Assembly: GCA_037179335.1 (NCBI GenBank)
Contig: JAKZHN010000021.1
Coordinates: forward strand, 310,001 to 374,000
Length of the DNA stretch: 64,000 nucleotides
From: Cyclaneusma minus
Lineage: Eukaryota > Ascomycota > Leotiomycetes > Marthamycetales > Marthamycetaceae
Direction: 5' to 3'
Shown: positions 1 to 11,839 of the stretch, piece after piece
Layout: each line of letters opens with the position of its first letter
Position numbering within the stretch: position 1 is the first letter of the stretch
Notes under the pieces: model-generated
Seen by the model: only the letters and a program-made list of their open reading frames with translations
What the model was told of the DNA's origin: nothing
The model's database searches: none
Program-made: the position numbers and the translations under genes

Positions 1-1222
1 TTATTCCTGACTACTTGTGTTGTCCTTTACAGTGGTATTAGTTCAAGCATTTTAGTGTCTGGGAGAGAGAATCGAGGTTCGAGCAATCAAAATTTTATTG
101 TTTATTCTCAGCATCCGAGCTGAGTAGCTTCACCTCCAAGCAACTGGGATTGATGCTTGGGCATACACATTCTGCTTTACTCGAGTACAGAGAGACCCCG
201 AACTCAAGAGTGTGAAGCAGCACGAGTCGGACCAGAGCTTACCCTTCTGTGCCACGCTGTAGAAGTTGAAGATACTATTCGCTATGTCTTCTTGAAGCAA
301 GAAGACGACGAGCGGTCCTTTGAGCTACCGGAGTTCATCGGCGAACCGGCTTGACAAATGTGCTGGTTTGGAATTCGTTTCAGGGGGCACACACAGGTCC
401 CAAGATACGGGCTGTCGAGACCCAGACATGTTCTTGCACTTTCCACGGTGTCGCCCTTCTTATACACCATCCCGCCTTGCTCGTTTCTCGCCCCCTTTCA
501 CTACGGGCCAATGCTAGTAATATGAGGAAAGAGGAGTTCCCTATGGGGTTTGGTCAGCCTCACTCTTCCTAAGGTTGCTGATGGAGTATATATACATACA
601 GGTACGAAGGAGCTGTTAAGTGGGAGAGTTCTGTGGCTCATTGCGTCCATGTCTTGAAGAGGGATTCTTATTGCAAAAACGGCTAACCACTTAGAAACAT
701 CCTGATGATGTTGTGATCTACGGGATCCTCGCTACTGGGTCTCTTCCCGAAGATAACTTGTGTGTACATACTAATAGCTTGGAATGGATTGGTTTGCTTC
801 TCAGCGAGGAAATCACAGTAAATTGGGCGACGGTGAGAAATGGAACTTCGTGGCTGAAAGTTCGAGCTTTGAGCGTTGTGGGGGTGGCTGCGATGGTGAG
901 GAAGGAACGACGGGCAAGAACCTTTAGCACTAGCAGAGCCTGGCCCTCCAGGTTCAGGACGACTTCCAACCTCATCATATCGTCCCTTTCCTCCACAACG
1001 ACAGAACGCCGCAACCAACATTCCGCCTTCAATTTATCGATTCTCGAAAGTCGCGTGTCCTTCTCCCACTTGGAGGTGATCCCTGCTAGCCTCATTTTGG
1101 CTCAGGCGGCTGCTGCACGTCGCTTGGGCAACCAAAACTAAACAACCACTTTCTCGCTGGGCCTCAATTCAACGCCGCACTCCCACTCATTATTGCGATC
1201 GCACTCCAAACCTCTCACCAAA
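1..1222. other. 5' flank without a supported gene
   Basis: Overlapping reading frames exist on both strands between about 700 and 1140, but they overlap each other in different frames, show no recognisable domain and have no splice-supported extension. The last part just upstream of 1223 is rich in C and A, as expected for the 5' untranslated region of the next gene. A run of alternating TA lies near 586-594. I see no gene here that I can support. Confidence 0.5.
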
Positions 1223-2204
1223 ATGGCCATGGCCAACGAGACCACTCTCCAGGAGATCATCAACGATCAGCAGCCTATGTCGGCGACAAAGGTCCTCGAC
1301 AGCCTCGCCGTAAACACCCACCGCCACTCACAGTGGACTCAGTCTGAGCATGATGGCCTGGCAAAAGAGCTGCGCGCTGCCCGCAAGGAGGCTGAACTCT
1401 ACAAGTACCAGCGCGGAGTCGTGGGCCAGCGTCTGGAAGAGATCATGGTATGTTTGCTAGCTTCCCCGCCTTTATCCACACATCTGCTAACACTGCTTCC
1501 AGGGCGCCTGGCGCGATGCAGAAGCCTCCTACCAAGCCAAGACGAAACTCTTCGAGAGCAACCTACGGCAGAAGCGTGTTGAGGCCTTCAAGATGTCCAC
1601 TCAAATCATCCAACTACAGCAGGAGCTGAAAGACGCCCGGAGTAGAAACGAACGCAACCGCCTGGACACCGAACGAGAGAAAGCGAAGGAGGAACAAGAT
1701 TACAAGTCCTTCCTCGCCACCCTACCTCCCTTCAACGACCCCCGCATAGCATTCGAAGAGCTCTACAAACAAGCCGTCTACGAAGTACAAGCCCGCGCAT
1801 TTGACGAAACCTACGTTCCGATGAAAGGCTACCCGCAGACCAAGCAGACCCTCCTCATCTACAGCATGCTGATGGAATGGAAGACGGCCCTGGACCGAGC
1901 GAACGAAGAAAACGACTTGCCCACTCCCATTACCCACTTTGGCACCATTGCTGCTGCGGATCTCGACATTGAGCAGCTAAATCCTGTCGATGCTCAGCAG
2001 GCGATTCTCGAGTCGGAAATGGCTCACTACAAGTCATGGCGGGGGCAACGGGTGACGAAGCAGGCTGCAGCCTCTGACTATGGGCGCAATGAGTACCGCA
2101 TACTACTGAGCTTACTGGAATCGGAATCAGAATCAGAAGTGCTCGATGGGGATCTGACGCCTACAAAGGCAAGGCCCTCGCCAGCACCTGAGTCTGGGGA
2201 GTGA
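1223..2204 (+). CDS. Coiled-coil protein of unknown function, 308 aa, two exons
   Basis: The ATG at 1223 lies in a good context (ACCAAAATGG). Exon 1 is 1223-1447 and exon 2 is 1503-2204; the intron 1448-1502 starts GTATGT and ends CAG, and joining preserves phase 0. The predicted product is about 308 residues. Residues 40-130 are rich in Lys, Glu, Arg, Gln and Ala with heptad-like spacing (for example AKELRAARKEAELYKYQRG), suggesting a coiled coil. The middle part, around 'FNDPRIAFEELYKQAVYEV', looks globular, and the C-terminus is an acidic and Ser-rich tail. I do not recognise a family and assign no function. The gene is followed directly by repeat array A. An upstream in-frame start would need translation from the 5' leader and is less likely. 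Confidence 0.8.
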
Positions 2205-2699
2205 CATGGCGGATATGGAGGACGAGGATGAAGGGGTGTGGGTGGAGCTTTGAGATCTGGGCGACGAACTCAAAACGAAAGCCGCGAGCGATGGAGCTGT
2301 ACGTCCTAATATGTTGCACCGAGTTGGTTTGCTGTGAGGAGCTTGTACATGCGTGCATCGAGGTCAGGTTATTTCGCAGGCGTTGGCAGTGGAGCGGCTT
2401 GTCATGAGTTTGGGCGCCCGGCGCAAGGCTTTGCTTCTTTGCTATATTTGACGCTTTAGCGCGCGGGAGCTCATGGAGTGTGGGAACCATTGCTGGCGCT
2501 GGTGGAATACAATCAGTGTTGTATACCATGGGCCACAAGTCTGCCCTGCGTGGATTTTAGAGCTCGAGTGCTCTACATTGAATGGAAAACTTTGAACTCG
2601 CGATGGTTGTATGGCTTGGAAGTGATTTGGTGTGGTGACTGACGTTTCCCTAGATTCCTGCCCGTGAACCGCATGCAGACCAACATGATTAAAGTAGAA
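2205..2699. other. Gene-free stretch between the coiled-coil gene and array A
   Basis: This holds the presumed 3' untranslated region of the preceding gene and unique sequence. No coding potential, RNA gene or repeat is visible until the first TATA-bearing repeat near 2782. Confidence 0.5.
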
Positions 2700-3544
2700 T
2701 CAAGAAGGGGTTGAAGAGCTGGCTAAGATTCACATGCTGTGCCAGCCTGTGCCCACTCTGCTGCTCAGACCTCTCAGTAGGTATAAATAGCGCACCCTTC
2801 CTCTCCCCGGACTTTTATAATTTTAAAATCGTTTGAAAAACAGTTTATTCTTCTCCAAACCATTGCAGACCGACAACCCCCCTATCTCGATTCGAGCTAT
2901 CACTTTCCCACAGACTCAAGCCGTCAGCAGCCAGCTACGAGACTCAATTCTACTGAATCTAGAATACTATCCTACAATCCAGAAAAGCAACTACCAGCCG
3001 TCTTTTCTATTGTCAAAGGACCATCCTCCACTCACAGAAGCTAGCTGCTGTCAATGCCTCACTGCTACTGTTGCCTCCAGCAAGACTAGCTTACAATTCC
3101 TTCCTGGAAGCATAGGGTGGGTTATAAATAGTAGGCAAAGCCTCCTGATCCAGGATTTCTCAAACACGAAAAAATGGAATCTTCATTCTATTGGTCAGAA
3201 TCTCTTGGATCAGTTCAACGAAGCAAGCACTTTCCCAGCTGCTTCGAATAGGAATCATCCATATGTGTGGTTGCTGCGAAGATTCCGCAGGTTCGCTTGA
3301 CGGGTTGGATAGTAGCAAGCGTATGAGAGGTTTAGGGTTGTTGACGGTAGCTACTGCTGTTGAGGAGGGATTGCTGCTGTCGTCTGCTGTGACATACTAT
3401 GGTTTTGCATGGATACTTAGTTCTGATCTGCTTCGGTTCGGGATATGATGTGGCGAGAAGATGCGATTTCCCTTTTGCTGTGGTAATGATTTCGGAATTT
3501 GGTTTGGATGTGATTTTTGCATTTTGTGAACAGAGTATCTGGCG

Positions 3545-3679
3545 TTTTTATATAGAGCAATCTAGCAATCAAGGTCACCTGACAAGGGTCAACGAGCTTG
3601 GCTACATAGAGACCTCCAAGCTTGTGAGGCTTGGCAGTACACCACATGACACCCTGGATTAGTCTCCGTGCTATATAAA
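3545..3679. promoter_or_regulatory. Divergent TATA pair in array A
   Basis: A minus-strand TATATAAAAA-like box at about 3545-3556 faces away from a plus-strand GCTATATAAAG box at 3672. Between them are GGTCACCTGACA and CACATGACAC, resembling the GTCACRTGAC-type words found between the TATA boxes of array D. The layout matches the array D pairs at shorter distance. Confidence 0.55.
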
Positions 3680-4156
3680 GAGTAGGGTCGTACCATCACT
3701 TTTCCCTTCTCAAGCATGACACCCGGGTGACCTGATTACCACTACCCGGTTCCTTCAATCTTTATATGGCTCGAAGCTGGCAAACAGCCAACTTCTACTT
3801 TTTGTGGCCCTAGGACTTCTGGCTTTTGGAAGTACTAAGGGTATCACGGGCTATGACTATACCTGTATTGTCAAGGAAATCTTTCATCACTCACTACTAC
3901 TGGTTGCTGTCGCCGGCTGTTGCTGCTGTCACCGTATCTGCTGCTATCGAGTTCGAATCGCTGCTCTCGTCTGCTGTAACAAGCTACCTTATGTATTTCA
4001 ACTTTTTTCACCTGCTTAGTCCACAGTCATGAGAGCGTATTAAGGCGCAAACTTCATTATCGCTGCCACTAGGACCCTGTACTGTAACACAGCCATCCAT
4101 TCATTCCCGTTGCTGATGTGCAAGGCTTCTGATTTCCAATTCCTGTGTCTTATGCC

Positions 4157-4340
4157 CTTATATAGTAAATCTAGGAGGCATGTCAAGATCACATGATGGC
4201 ATGCTATAATGATTTCCGCTCTGGAAAGGAAACCTCTGGGCTTGGAGGACTTGGAAGCATGGGGAGTATCGAGACGGTCAAACGTCACATGACGACCTGA
4301 TCTAGATTTCTGTCGCTCTTGTGATTTCGTGCTATATAAA
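4157..4340. promoter_or_regulatory. Divergent TATA pair in array A
   Basis: A minus-strand ACTATATAAGGG box lies at about 4157-4167 and a plus-strand GTGCTATATAAA box at 4333. The spacer holds AAGATCACATGATGG and GTCACATGACGACC words. Spacing of about 176 bp equals that of the array D pairs. Confidence 0.6.
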
Positions 4341-7300
4341 AAGTGGCTATTCCTCAATTTATTATCTTTTCCAAGCAGCTATAGACCATCTTCACCACCC
4401 CCAGGTGTCGTCATTCCTCGAGCATGAGGGCTATAAATAACAAAGTAAAGTTACCCAAGTCCTGACAAGTCCAAGAGAGCTCTCAGAGAGTTTCAGGAGC
4501 CACCTGCCACTATCACAAGCCTTGCACGTGGACACAACTTAGAGAGGTGGCTTCCCAAAATGCTTTTGCGAATTTTCTCGAATTTTAAGCTTTGAGAATC
4601 CAAGTTTACGGACCATCCTAAGTATTCCAGAGCTGCTGTCGACGGAACGGTTTGCTGTTTCTTGCAAGCAAGACTAAGGTAGTTTATTGCCAATTTTTAT
4701 CACTGTGCGAGGTAGAGTGGGCTATAAGTAACACACAAATCCATCTAGTTGCAGACAACCCAACAAAGCCGTTAAAGTCTCGCTAGCGGGCAATGTCCGT
4801 AGTCTCCCGGAGAGAAGTCAGGATCTGGAGAGCTATGATTGCTTGGATACTCTTAGAAAATATCTCCAAGCGTGACTAACTAGTGAACTAGGATGTTTGT
4901 ACGAGGCTCCTGTCCAAAGATTAATTTGCTGTCGTGTGCCAGGGAGACTACCTGCTTATCAGCGCTCACGGAGGATTGTAGGCTATAAATAAGAGCCAAA
5001 GCTACCTTCTAGATAATCATGTTGAAACAATGAAGCTGGAAGCAACAGAAGTCGACGGCGTAAATAATCAGGTTTCAGGAGCTAGGATTACATCACCACT
5101 TCTGCAGATTCTCCCGAAGCTTTGGAAACTATCTGCAGCAAGTTCACGTTAAGTGTTAGGATCACGGAGCTGCTGTCGAAAGGTTGAGTTACTGTTGCGT
5201 GCCCGGTTCCAGTAAGATTGGCCCACCTGCATTTTCTCGGCAAAGGAAGTGGCCTATGTATAACAAGCAAAGCTACCACTCACAGACCAGTTCCAAGAGG
5301 CCAGTCTTGAAAAAGCCCTTCAGGATCCAGTGAGCTGCGGCTGCTTGTGTGCATTTGCAGACCCCCTCGAAGCTCCGAGAACTTCAAGTAACCGTTGCAC
5401 TACGTTTTGAAAATAAAATTTCAAAATCTAGCGACAACTCTACATAATTTTTTTGCAAAAAAAAAAAAAACGTGATGCAACGGTTAGGGGTGTCTCGGAG
5501 CGACAGAGCTGTCCAAAAGTCGACCTGCTGTCGCTTGCAGGCAAGACTATCTTACTAGCCCTCTGAGCGAAGAGAGTGAGCTATAAATAACAGGCAGATC
5601 TACCCACTTACAAGTTACAACACAAAATTTCAACAGAGAGAAACCAAGTTACTGACCTCGGTGCTTTGCGCAGGAATCCCAAATTCAAAAAGCTATGGCT
5701 GTTCAAGTGCTTTGCAAACCTCCTCGAAGCCTTGAGATCTTCAAGTTTTACCGAAAATCTTGAGTATCTCGAACTCGGAACGACAGAACTTCTGTCGAGA
5801 GATCGATTTGCTGTTGCGTGGCGGCAAGGTTAGGCATATCAGTACTCTGGGCTAGTAGATTGGGCTATAAATATGAGGCAAAGCCCCTGTTTCCTCGCCA
5901 GAGATTAATAATGGTGCTGACAATGATGACCCCAAATGTCCACGATGAACGCGGGGTGCTTTTTCTAAGTATCTCGTTCAAGGACTCAAACGACCTTGTT
6001 TGCTTTAAGCCTTTAACATTCCCGCAGATTCCTTCGGATTTGGATTAGTGGAGTAGCAATCAATTTAGGACCGACGTTATCCCTTAGAACTGCTGTCGAA
6101 GGATCGATTTGCTGTTGCATGCCAGCAAGACGAGCCTGTCAGTGCTTTTGATAGAGCAGAGTGGGCTATAAATACGAGGCGAAAACCTTGTTTTCTCGCC
6201 ACAGATAGAAGCTGGCAGGGTCGAGTCACACGGCAACGATGAACGCCGGATGATCCTTCCAAGCATCTCCACCAAGGATTCAAAGGGCCTTGGTTGCTTC
6301 AACTTTCCCGCAGATGCCCTCAATTTGGATGTGTAAAATAGCAAAAATGTGCAAAAACTGACGCTGTTCCTCAGCACTGTTGTCGTAAGATTGATTTGCT
6401 GTTGCATATCGGGGATACGAGCCTATGGTTGCTTTCGAGTCAGCAGACTGGGCTATAAATAATGGGCAAAGTCTCATGTTTCCTCGCCACAAATCGAATC
6501 CTAACAACCTCACCCTAAGGGGCAACGATAAACGAGCGCTTCTTCCAATCATCTCGATCAGGGATTCAAAATACCTTGATTGCTTCAACCTCCCCGCACA
6601 TTCCCTCAAAGTTGGATGAGTGGAGTAGCAATCATTTCCGAGACTGACGTTGTTTTATGGACCTGCTGTCGGAAGCCCGGCTTGTTGTTGCGCGTGCCAG
6701 GAAGACTAGCATATTAGCGCTTGCTTGAAGATGGAACGAGCCATAAATAAGAGGCAGAGCTGAGATGCAGCCGGAAGGTTTGAGTTGCCGCGATATCGGC
6801 ATAGCTGTTGTCGATGGGATGTCTTTCTGTCGTAACTTGTTCAGTCCAGTCTCTACTAGCGTCTCATGCTGAAAGTTAGAGGCTATGAATAAGAGGCGAA
6901 GCTGGTTCCAGCCCATCCCAAGGAGAAGATGCTCGGATAGAACCGATCATGGACAAGGCGTCTTCCTCTTACCCTATGGTTCATTGCGAGCGTTTTTCGA
7001 GCCGCCCGAGCAGGAAGCCCCTGCCCAGAAGCTGCGATAGTTGCTTCAATATTTCAACATACCCCCCTCAAAGCTTTGAGAGAGTGAAGGAGTATCTGCA
7101 ATGGCTTGAATTGTTCCTTGGAGCTGCTGCCGAAAGATTGTTCTACTGTTGCTTGTTTAGCGAGATGATCGTTCTAGCATTTAGCATTTCCTAGGAGAGT
7201 GTAACTGGCTAGATACCTATAAATAACAGGCACACGCCTTGTAACAATGAAGGCAATGAAAGATTTCTGTCTCCAGAGCTTTTACGTCTGCGCAGTCCAC

Positions 7301-7755
7301 GACAAACAGGAACTGCCCCAATTGTCTCGAACATGGATCCAGAAAGCTGCTCTGCCTCAGTAGTCCGCAGATTCTTGAAACTTTTAGAGCCAGCAAGTCG
7401 ATACTTCATAGATTCAAAATTTCCAAATCCGTCGCCGGAAGGTTTTGCCGCTGTACGGCTATAGCTGTCGTCAATGGGATGGTTTTCTGTCGTAACCAGA
7501 AATGACTCTCGGCACTTGCTCCCCAGCTACAAAATTCTAGCACGTCACAACATTCACCGCGGTAAACAATCGTCCTCGTACTTGGATCGGTTCGCTGCGA
7601 ACCCCATCGTGATGAATCTGAGAAACAACGTGGGGAAGATCGACTAAAGTTGACTCGTCGTCGTGCCTCCCAGTTCTTGGCCAAGATGCTCGCCTTGGAT
7701 GGATCTTTACTGCCCTTGTCGTCACAACTACTGATTTTGTGGTGACAAGGACCTT

Positions 7756-7926
7756 CCTTATATACCAGTTTGTCAGTCACAAGGTGACCTACTAATCTCG
7801 TAAGTCTGATCGGGAGTCACGTGCCTTTCAGGCCGTAGAGCAGTAGAGCCTGGAAAATCAAAGAGCCAGCTAGAAATCACATGTCATCTAAGACTGCTCC
7901 TCTCTCACGGGTTCGTGCTATAAAGG
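7756..7926. promoter_or_regulatory. Divergent TATA pair in array A
   Basis: A minus-strand GGTATATAAGGAAGG box (about 7756-7764) and a plus-strand GTGCTATAAAGG box (7919) are 163 bp apart. The spacer holds CACAAGGTGACC, GAGTCACGTGCC and AATCACATGTCA. These are the same box types and spacer words as in array D, which lies more than 30 kb away. Confidence 0.6.
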
Positions 7927-8701
7927 ATGCCTTTTCTTCCCACCGCTTCTACCCTCCAAGCTACGTGCAAGACGTTTTTCCCATCGAAGTTGAGTGTAGA
8001 TGAAGAAAAGACCGAAGCCATCGACCACAAGGCGCAAAGATTCTAGACTTGGTGTATCATCGTGTACCTAGTTAGGTAGAAGAGCAGGCAAATGCTCATT
8101 TCTGGATTCACTGACATCAACAAGAACAAACCACCTTAGCCACTGCCGCCAGACTTGGCTGCTGTCGCCATTCTGCTGCTGCTGTTGCCTTCCAGAATGA
8201 CCAGCATATCAGCGCTTTTTGGAAGAGTGATGGCTCGAGCAGCGGGGTATAAATAAGAGTCGAAGATTCCTAGTTCCAAATTCAAACACATCAGCTGGAT
8301 GCAAGCGGATGACTGCTAGCGCTTTTCCCAAGTACCTCGAGCACTAGCAGGAATTCAGAAAGCTCGACTTGCTTCGGTGTGCTTCAGCTCGAATTTCCCA
8401 AGGCTGCTGTCGGTGAGGCGATCTGCTGTCATTTGTTACTAGCTGATGTTGATGAGATGATCTCCAGCTGCAATTTTCTGTGTATAACTGTCTGTAAGTC
8501 GTAAACGCCGTGGAATCGAAGTTGCCCAAAACCAAGTACCAAGCAAATCGGGGAGCGATCCAAGTCGTCGCGGTTGTTCAAGTGACAAGATGGTGTGGTA
8601 GTTGATCATGGTAAAAGCCCCATGGCAGCTACCTACCAGCCACCGAAAGACCTACTTTTATAGCAAAACAAAAACTGAGCTCTAAGCGAAAGTGTAGTTC
8701 A

Positions 8702-10869
8702 TCAAACCTTCTCCTCCTTCCCCTCTCCACCCCCCTTCTCCAACCCCCCAACCTCCAACCCCTCCTGCACAAGCGCATTCCTCTGTTCCTCCGTCAAAGC
8801 ATCCACATCCACCGTAATCTTCGGCCCATGAAACCACTTCCTCGCATCCACGAAATAATAAATCAGCGAACCGCCCCAGACGCCAAACGAAATTACTACA
8901 GCGTAGTTCATTTCGTCGGGAGAGGGGTTGGGACCGCCGGTGGGGAACATGACCAAGATGGTTGAGAAGAGGAGGAAGAGCCCGGCTGTGTAGGCGAGTG
9001 GGATCGAGTAGCGGCCGGTGTAGAAGGGGCCGGGGATGAATTTGTGTTGGCCCCAGAGCGGGCGTGCGACGATTGGTATGCCCCATGCCTGGAGAAGAGG
9101 GGTGTTAGCTTCCATTTGTGTGAAGGCTTGGTGGAGAAATTGAAGAAAGTCAAGTGAGCGGCGCAGATCTCCTCACGAAAACTGAATATCCGCCAAAATG
9201 GCAAAAAGAATTCCATAAAATAGTGAAAAGGCCGCAGAAGCATTACAAAACCGCAAAAAAAAAAAGGCAAAAAAAAGGCAAAAAATGAAATTGGGGTGTT
9301 TTCCTTTAGATCCATCTGGGGCTCGAACCCAGAACCTCTTGATGTCTGATGTGAAATCGTAGTCAAGCACTCTACCATTGAGCCAATGGACCCCGATTTG
9401 TTGATGCAGCACACTTTCAGATTTGCACAAAAGAATTGTCACATTTGCGGGAATTGCAATAACAAAATAACGCAAAGTGTGCCAGACAGTCCTTGATGAT
9501 GGAGGAGGAAAGAAACTATACATACCAAGTTGTTCCCTGTAACAGCGAGGGAGAACAGAGCATTAGACGCTGCATCGCCAATGAGGCACAAGAGACCCAA
9601 GACGGCAGCAGCGAAAACACAGCCCCAGACGGTGCGAACGGGGATGTGGCCGAGTTTCTTCGATACAGGACGGAAGAAGTTGGAGAACGGGAGGGCTCCA
9701 TCGCGGGAGAAAGCCCAGGTTTGGCGAGAAGCTGCAACCAGGATTGACAGGCCCATCATGAATTGGACAATGAACATGATGCTCATGAGAGCGAGCGTGC
9801 CCCTTTTACCAAGCGCATCGTAGTAGATCTGAGCCATGGGCTGACCGTATGGAGAATCCAACACTGAGCTCAGGTCTGGGTTAATGCAGGCAGCCAGCAC
9901 AATCATGATCACGAAGCCAAGCATCCAGCAGGCGCCGATTGACATCATGATTCCATAGGGTACAGCTTTCGCGGCATTCGCTGCTTCCTCACTCATGTGC
10001 ACGCAACTGTCGAAAGAGCCAATGGTCCATAAGGGGCTCAACCAGCTCAGCATAAATGCCCAGCCGGTGGGCCATGTAGTGAGGTTTGCGGTAGTGGCGA
10101 AGATGTAGTCGCCGCCGTTTCGCTCCGAGGCTGAGCTCTTGCCAATAGGGAGGGCTATGATGGTTGCCAGGATCAAAACCAAGTTCATGATGACGAAGAA
10201 GCTTTGGAGTTTGCCCATCACTTTGGCCAGGACGGATGCCAAAACACCATGAATCAGTACGCAGCCCAGGAAGACGGCGTATGTTTCTCCGTCACTGGGC
10301 GACCAGGTACCGTCTTTTGCAACCACGACTACGGATAGCAACATGAGTGCAAACCCGTAGTCGATGGAGCAGAGTCCGCCTATCAGACCCAAACTGTTGC
10401 TATAGCCGACCAGGAAACTGAGAGCATTCCGTGTCTTCGGGCTCGCAAAATAGTGAGTCCACCAATACAATCCGCCCGAAGTGGGCATTGCACTTCCCAA
10501 ATCCGCCATAGCAATTCCCACAATCATGAGAAAGCCCGAGGCGATGAACCAGCCCCAGACCATGCCAGCGGGGCCTCCTGGGATTGAGAACGATAGGGTC
10601 GCGGCAATCGAAGGCATGAGGCCCATGATGGAGAAAGCGATTCCGAAGACTTCGATCATTGTGAAATTGCGCTTGAGCTCTTGCTTATAGCCGAGTTTTG
10701 CTGGAAGCAGAAGTGTTAGGTTTTTGTTATAACTCGAATACTGACAAGACTAGATGGCACACGTACCTAGATCCTCCAGATCTTGTTCCCCGGCGAGAAC
10801 CTCATTGGCAGGTCCTCTTGTAGCATGGGGATCCTTCACCGGGTCCTTTTCAATCTGTAGGTCGGCCAT
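8702..10869 (-). CDS. APC-superfamily amino acid/GABA/choline-type permease, 554 aa
   Basis: Three exons on the minus strand: 10869-10767, 10700-9526 and 9088-8702, joined in frame at consensus sites (donors GTACGT and GTATGT). The product is about 554 residues, the usual length for fungal amino acid/choline/GABA permeases (TC 2.A.3.4, related to yeast Uga4 and Hnm1). About 12 hydrophobic segments are visible. Family-like signatures are 'MIEVFGIAFSIMGLMPSIA' at TM1 and 'AGMVWGWFIASGF' at TM2, plus the later 'HMSEEAANAAKAVPYGI'. The last exon resumes at AWGIPI, giving VTGNNLAWGIP across the junction, as expected in this family. Role: proton-coupled import of an amino acid, polyamine or choline-like amine at the plasma membrane; substrate cannot be read from sequence. 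The last intron (9089-9525, 437 bp) is far longer than the other introns here and carries a tRNA gene. Confidence 0.93.
9280..9285 (-). terminator. Pol III T-run terminator of the tRNA gene
   Basis: On the minus strand, about 23 nt past the tRNA, a run of six T is followed by runs of eight (9269-9276) and eleven T (9255-9265). Repeated T-runs would stop Pol III. They also lie inside the permease intron, so they must be read through by Pol II. Confidence 0.7.
9309..9392 (-). tRNA. tRNA-Arg(ACG) with a short intron, nested in the permease intron
   Basis: Read on the minus strand the cloverleaf is complete. The acceptor GGTCCAT pairs with ATGGATC (one G-T). The D-arm is GCTC-AATGGTA-GAGT. The anticodon stem CTTGA/TCAAG encloses loop CTACGA, then about 13 nt of intron, then A. 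The variable loop is AGGTT, and the T-arm is CTGGG-TTCGAGC-CCCAG. With the intron at the canonical position after base 37, the anticodon is ACG (Arg). A-box (TGGCTCAATGG) and B-box (GGTTCGAGCC) are intact. It lies on the same strand as the host gene. The base after the acceptor is T, an uncommon discriminator, so identity is slightly uncertain. The structure itself is clear. Confidence 0.9.
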
Positions 10870-11839
10870 TTTGGCAGCAATGCTCTTGAGGTGACAATCA
10901 AGATCCGCTGATGGGGAAGAATCGGAGAGAAACAGAACAAGAAGACTTGACAGAAGATGGAGACAGAGAGAATAGCAGGACGAAGAGAGGAAAATAAGGA
11001 TAAGAAGAGCTCGAAATTCAACGAAGCTAGGTCCCCAAAGTTACTATTGATCGGAACTGATAGCTACCTTGTCCATACTTCGGCCCTGCATGGCGCATCT
11101 GTACAATTACATACATATTCGCAAGGCTCGGAGACTCGGAATTGGGCGTCAGTCACTCAGTCCCCTGACCAACGGACCATGGACCATGGTACCAGAGTTG
11201 TGCGAGCTGAAAACAGCTTGATGATTGGGCAGCTGGGAGGGATTGAAGCTCGGTGGTCTTCGACGGGAGAGAGTCGAGATAAGAAACATCCGCCTATCTG
11301 CGGCGTGGAGGAGAACCCTGGGTTTGGGCGTCAGCAGCGGTGATAAGAAGCATACATCACATGGCCGGGGGTTAGTGAATTGATTTTGTAAGTCGATTAG
11401 TCGAACTCTACAATTGAATTCGCTTAACTGGCCGGAAATAGGAAATAGCCAGACCCTACAGCGACTGGATCTAAGGGATCAGCAAAACCCGCATGGAGGC
11501 TGCAAGCTCTTAGGCGCGTCGCTGGAGAACTTCCTGACACACTTTTGATTTAGACCCAGTTTTGAAAGGACCCCGGTATTTGGGACTTTGAAAAGAAACT
11601 TTGGAGAGAAACGGGAATTCAAGTAATTCATGGAAATTCAAGCAATTGGGAGTATCCCGAACATAAAGAGTGTGTCATAAAGAGTGTGTCGCCAAGCTGC
11701 AAGCTCTTTACGGACGCGTCGCTGTCGCCGTCGCGTGCTCTGCCACTCTTCTCCCGCGAACCGCTCCATCAAACCTCCACAAAGCACCAACCGCACAGCC
11801 TACCTCTCCCCCCCCATCTTCACAACCACCTCGCCCACA
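10870..11839. other. Shared upstream region of permease and CENP-X genes
   Basis: A divergent intergenic region of about 970 bp. No coding sequence is supported. A 14-bp unit CATAAAGAGTGTGT is repeated directly at 11662-11689. The last 80 bp before 11840 is C-rich and typical of a fungal 5' leader. Confidence 0.5.

Larger units (their letters stand above)
2700..8662 (+). repeat. Array A: tandem diverged repeats, TATA box on plus strand
   Basis: At least 17 plus-strand TATA-like boxes occur here: 2782, 3123, 3672, 4333, 4432, 4723, 4984, 5255, 5582, 5866, 6167, 6454, 6742, 6884, 7218, 7919 and 8248 (first base). From 4432 onward the steps are 291, 261, 271, 327, 284, 301, 287, 288, 142 and 334 bp. 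The core reads CTATAAATAAGAGGCAAAG, with a GAGTGGG-like stretch just before it. A box of the form CTGCTGTCG, often followed by TTGCTGTTG, sits about 54-91 bp upstream of the TATA, for example at 4632, 5169, 5528, 6092, 6660 and 8158. The sequence after the TATA is much less conserved and holds no shared reading frame. Some minus-strand TATA boxes (3545, 4157, 7756, 8655) form divergent pairs with plus ones. Function is unknown; an array of non-coding transcription units is my inference. Confidence 0.85.

Noticed and set aside
718..1095. 125-codon minus-strand frame upstream of the coiled-coil gene
   Set aside because: It starts with an ATG but shows no domain, and competing frames overlap it on the plus strand at the same place; composition does not favour it.
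2833..3300. 155-codon frame in array A
   Set aside because: It has no ATG at its start, spans repeat-unit boundaries and is not preserved in other units.
2700..8662. Reading the arrays as clusters of small protein genes
   Set aside because: I compared the sequence after several TATA boxes: frames differ, start codons are not shared, and insertions break any frame between units.
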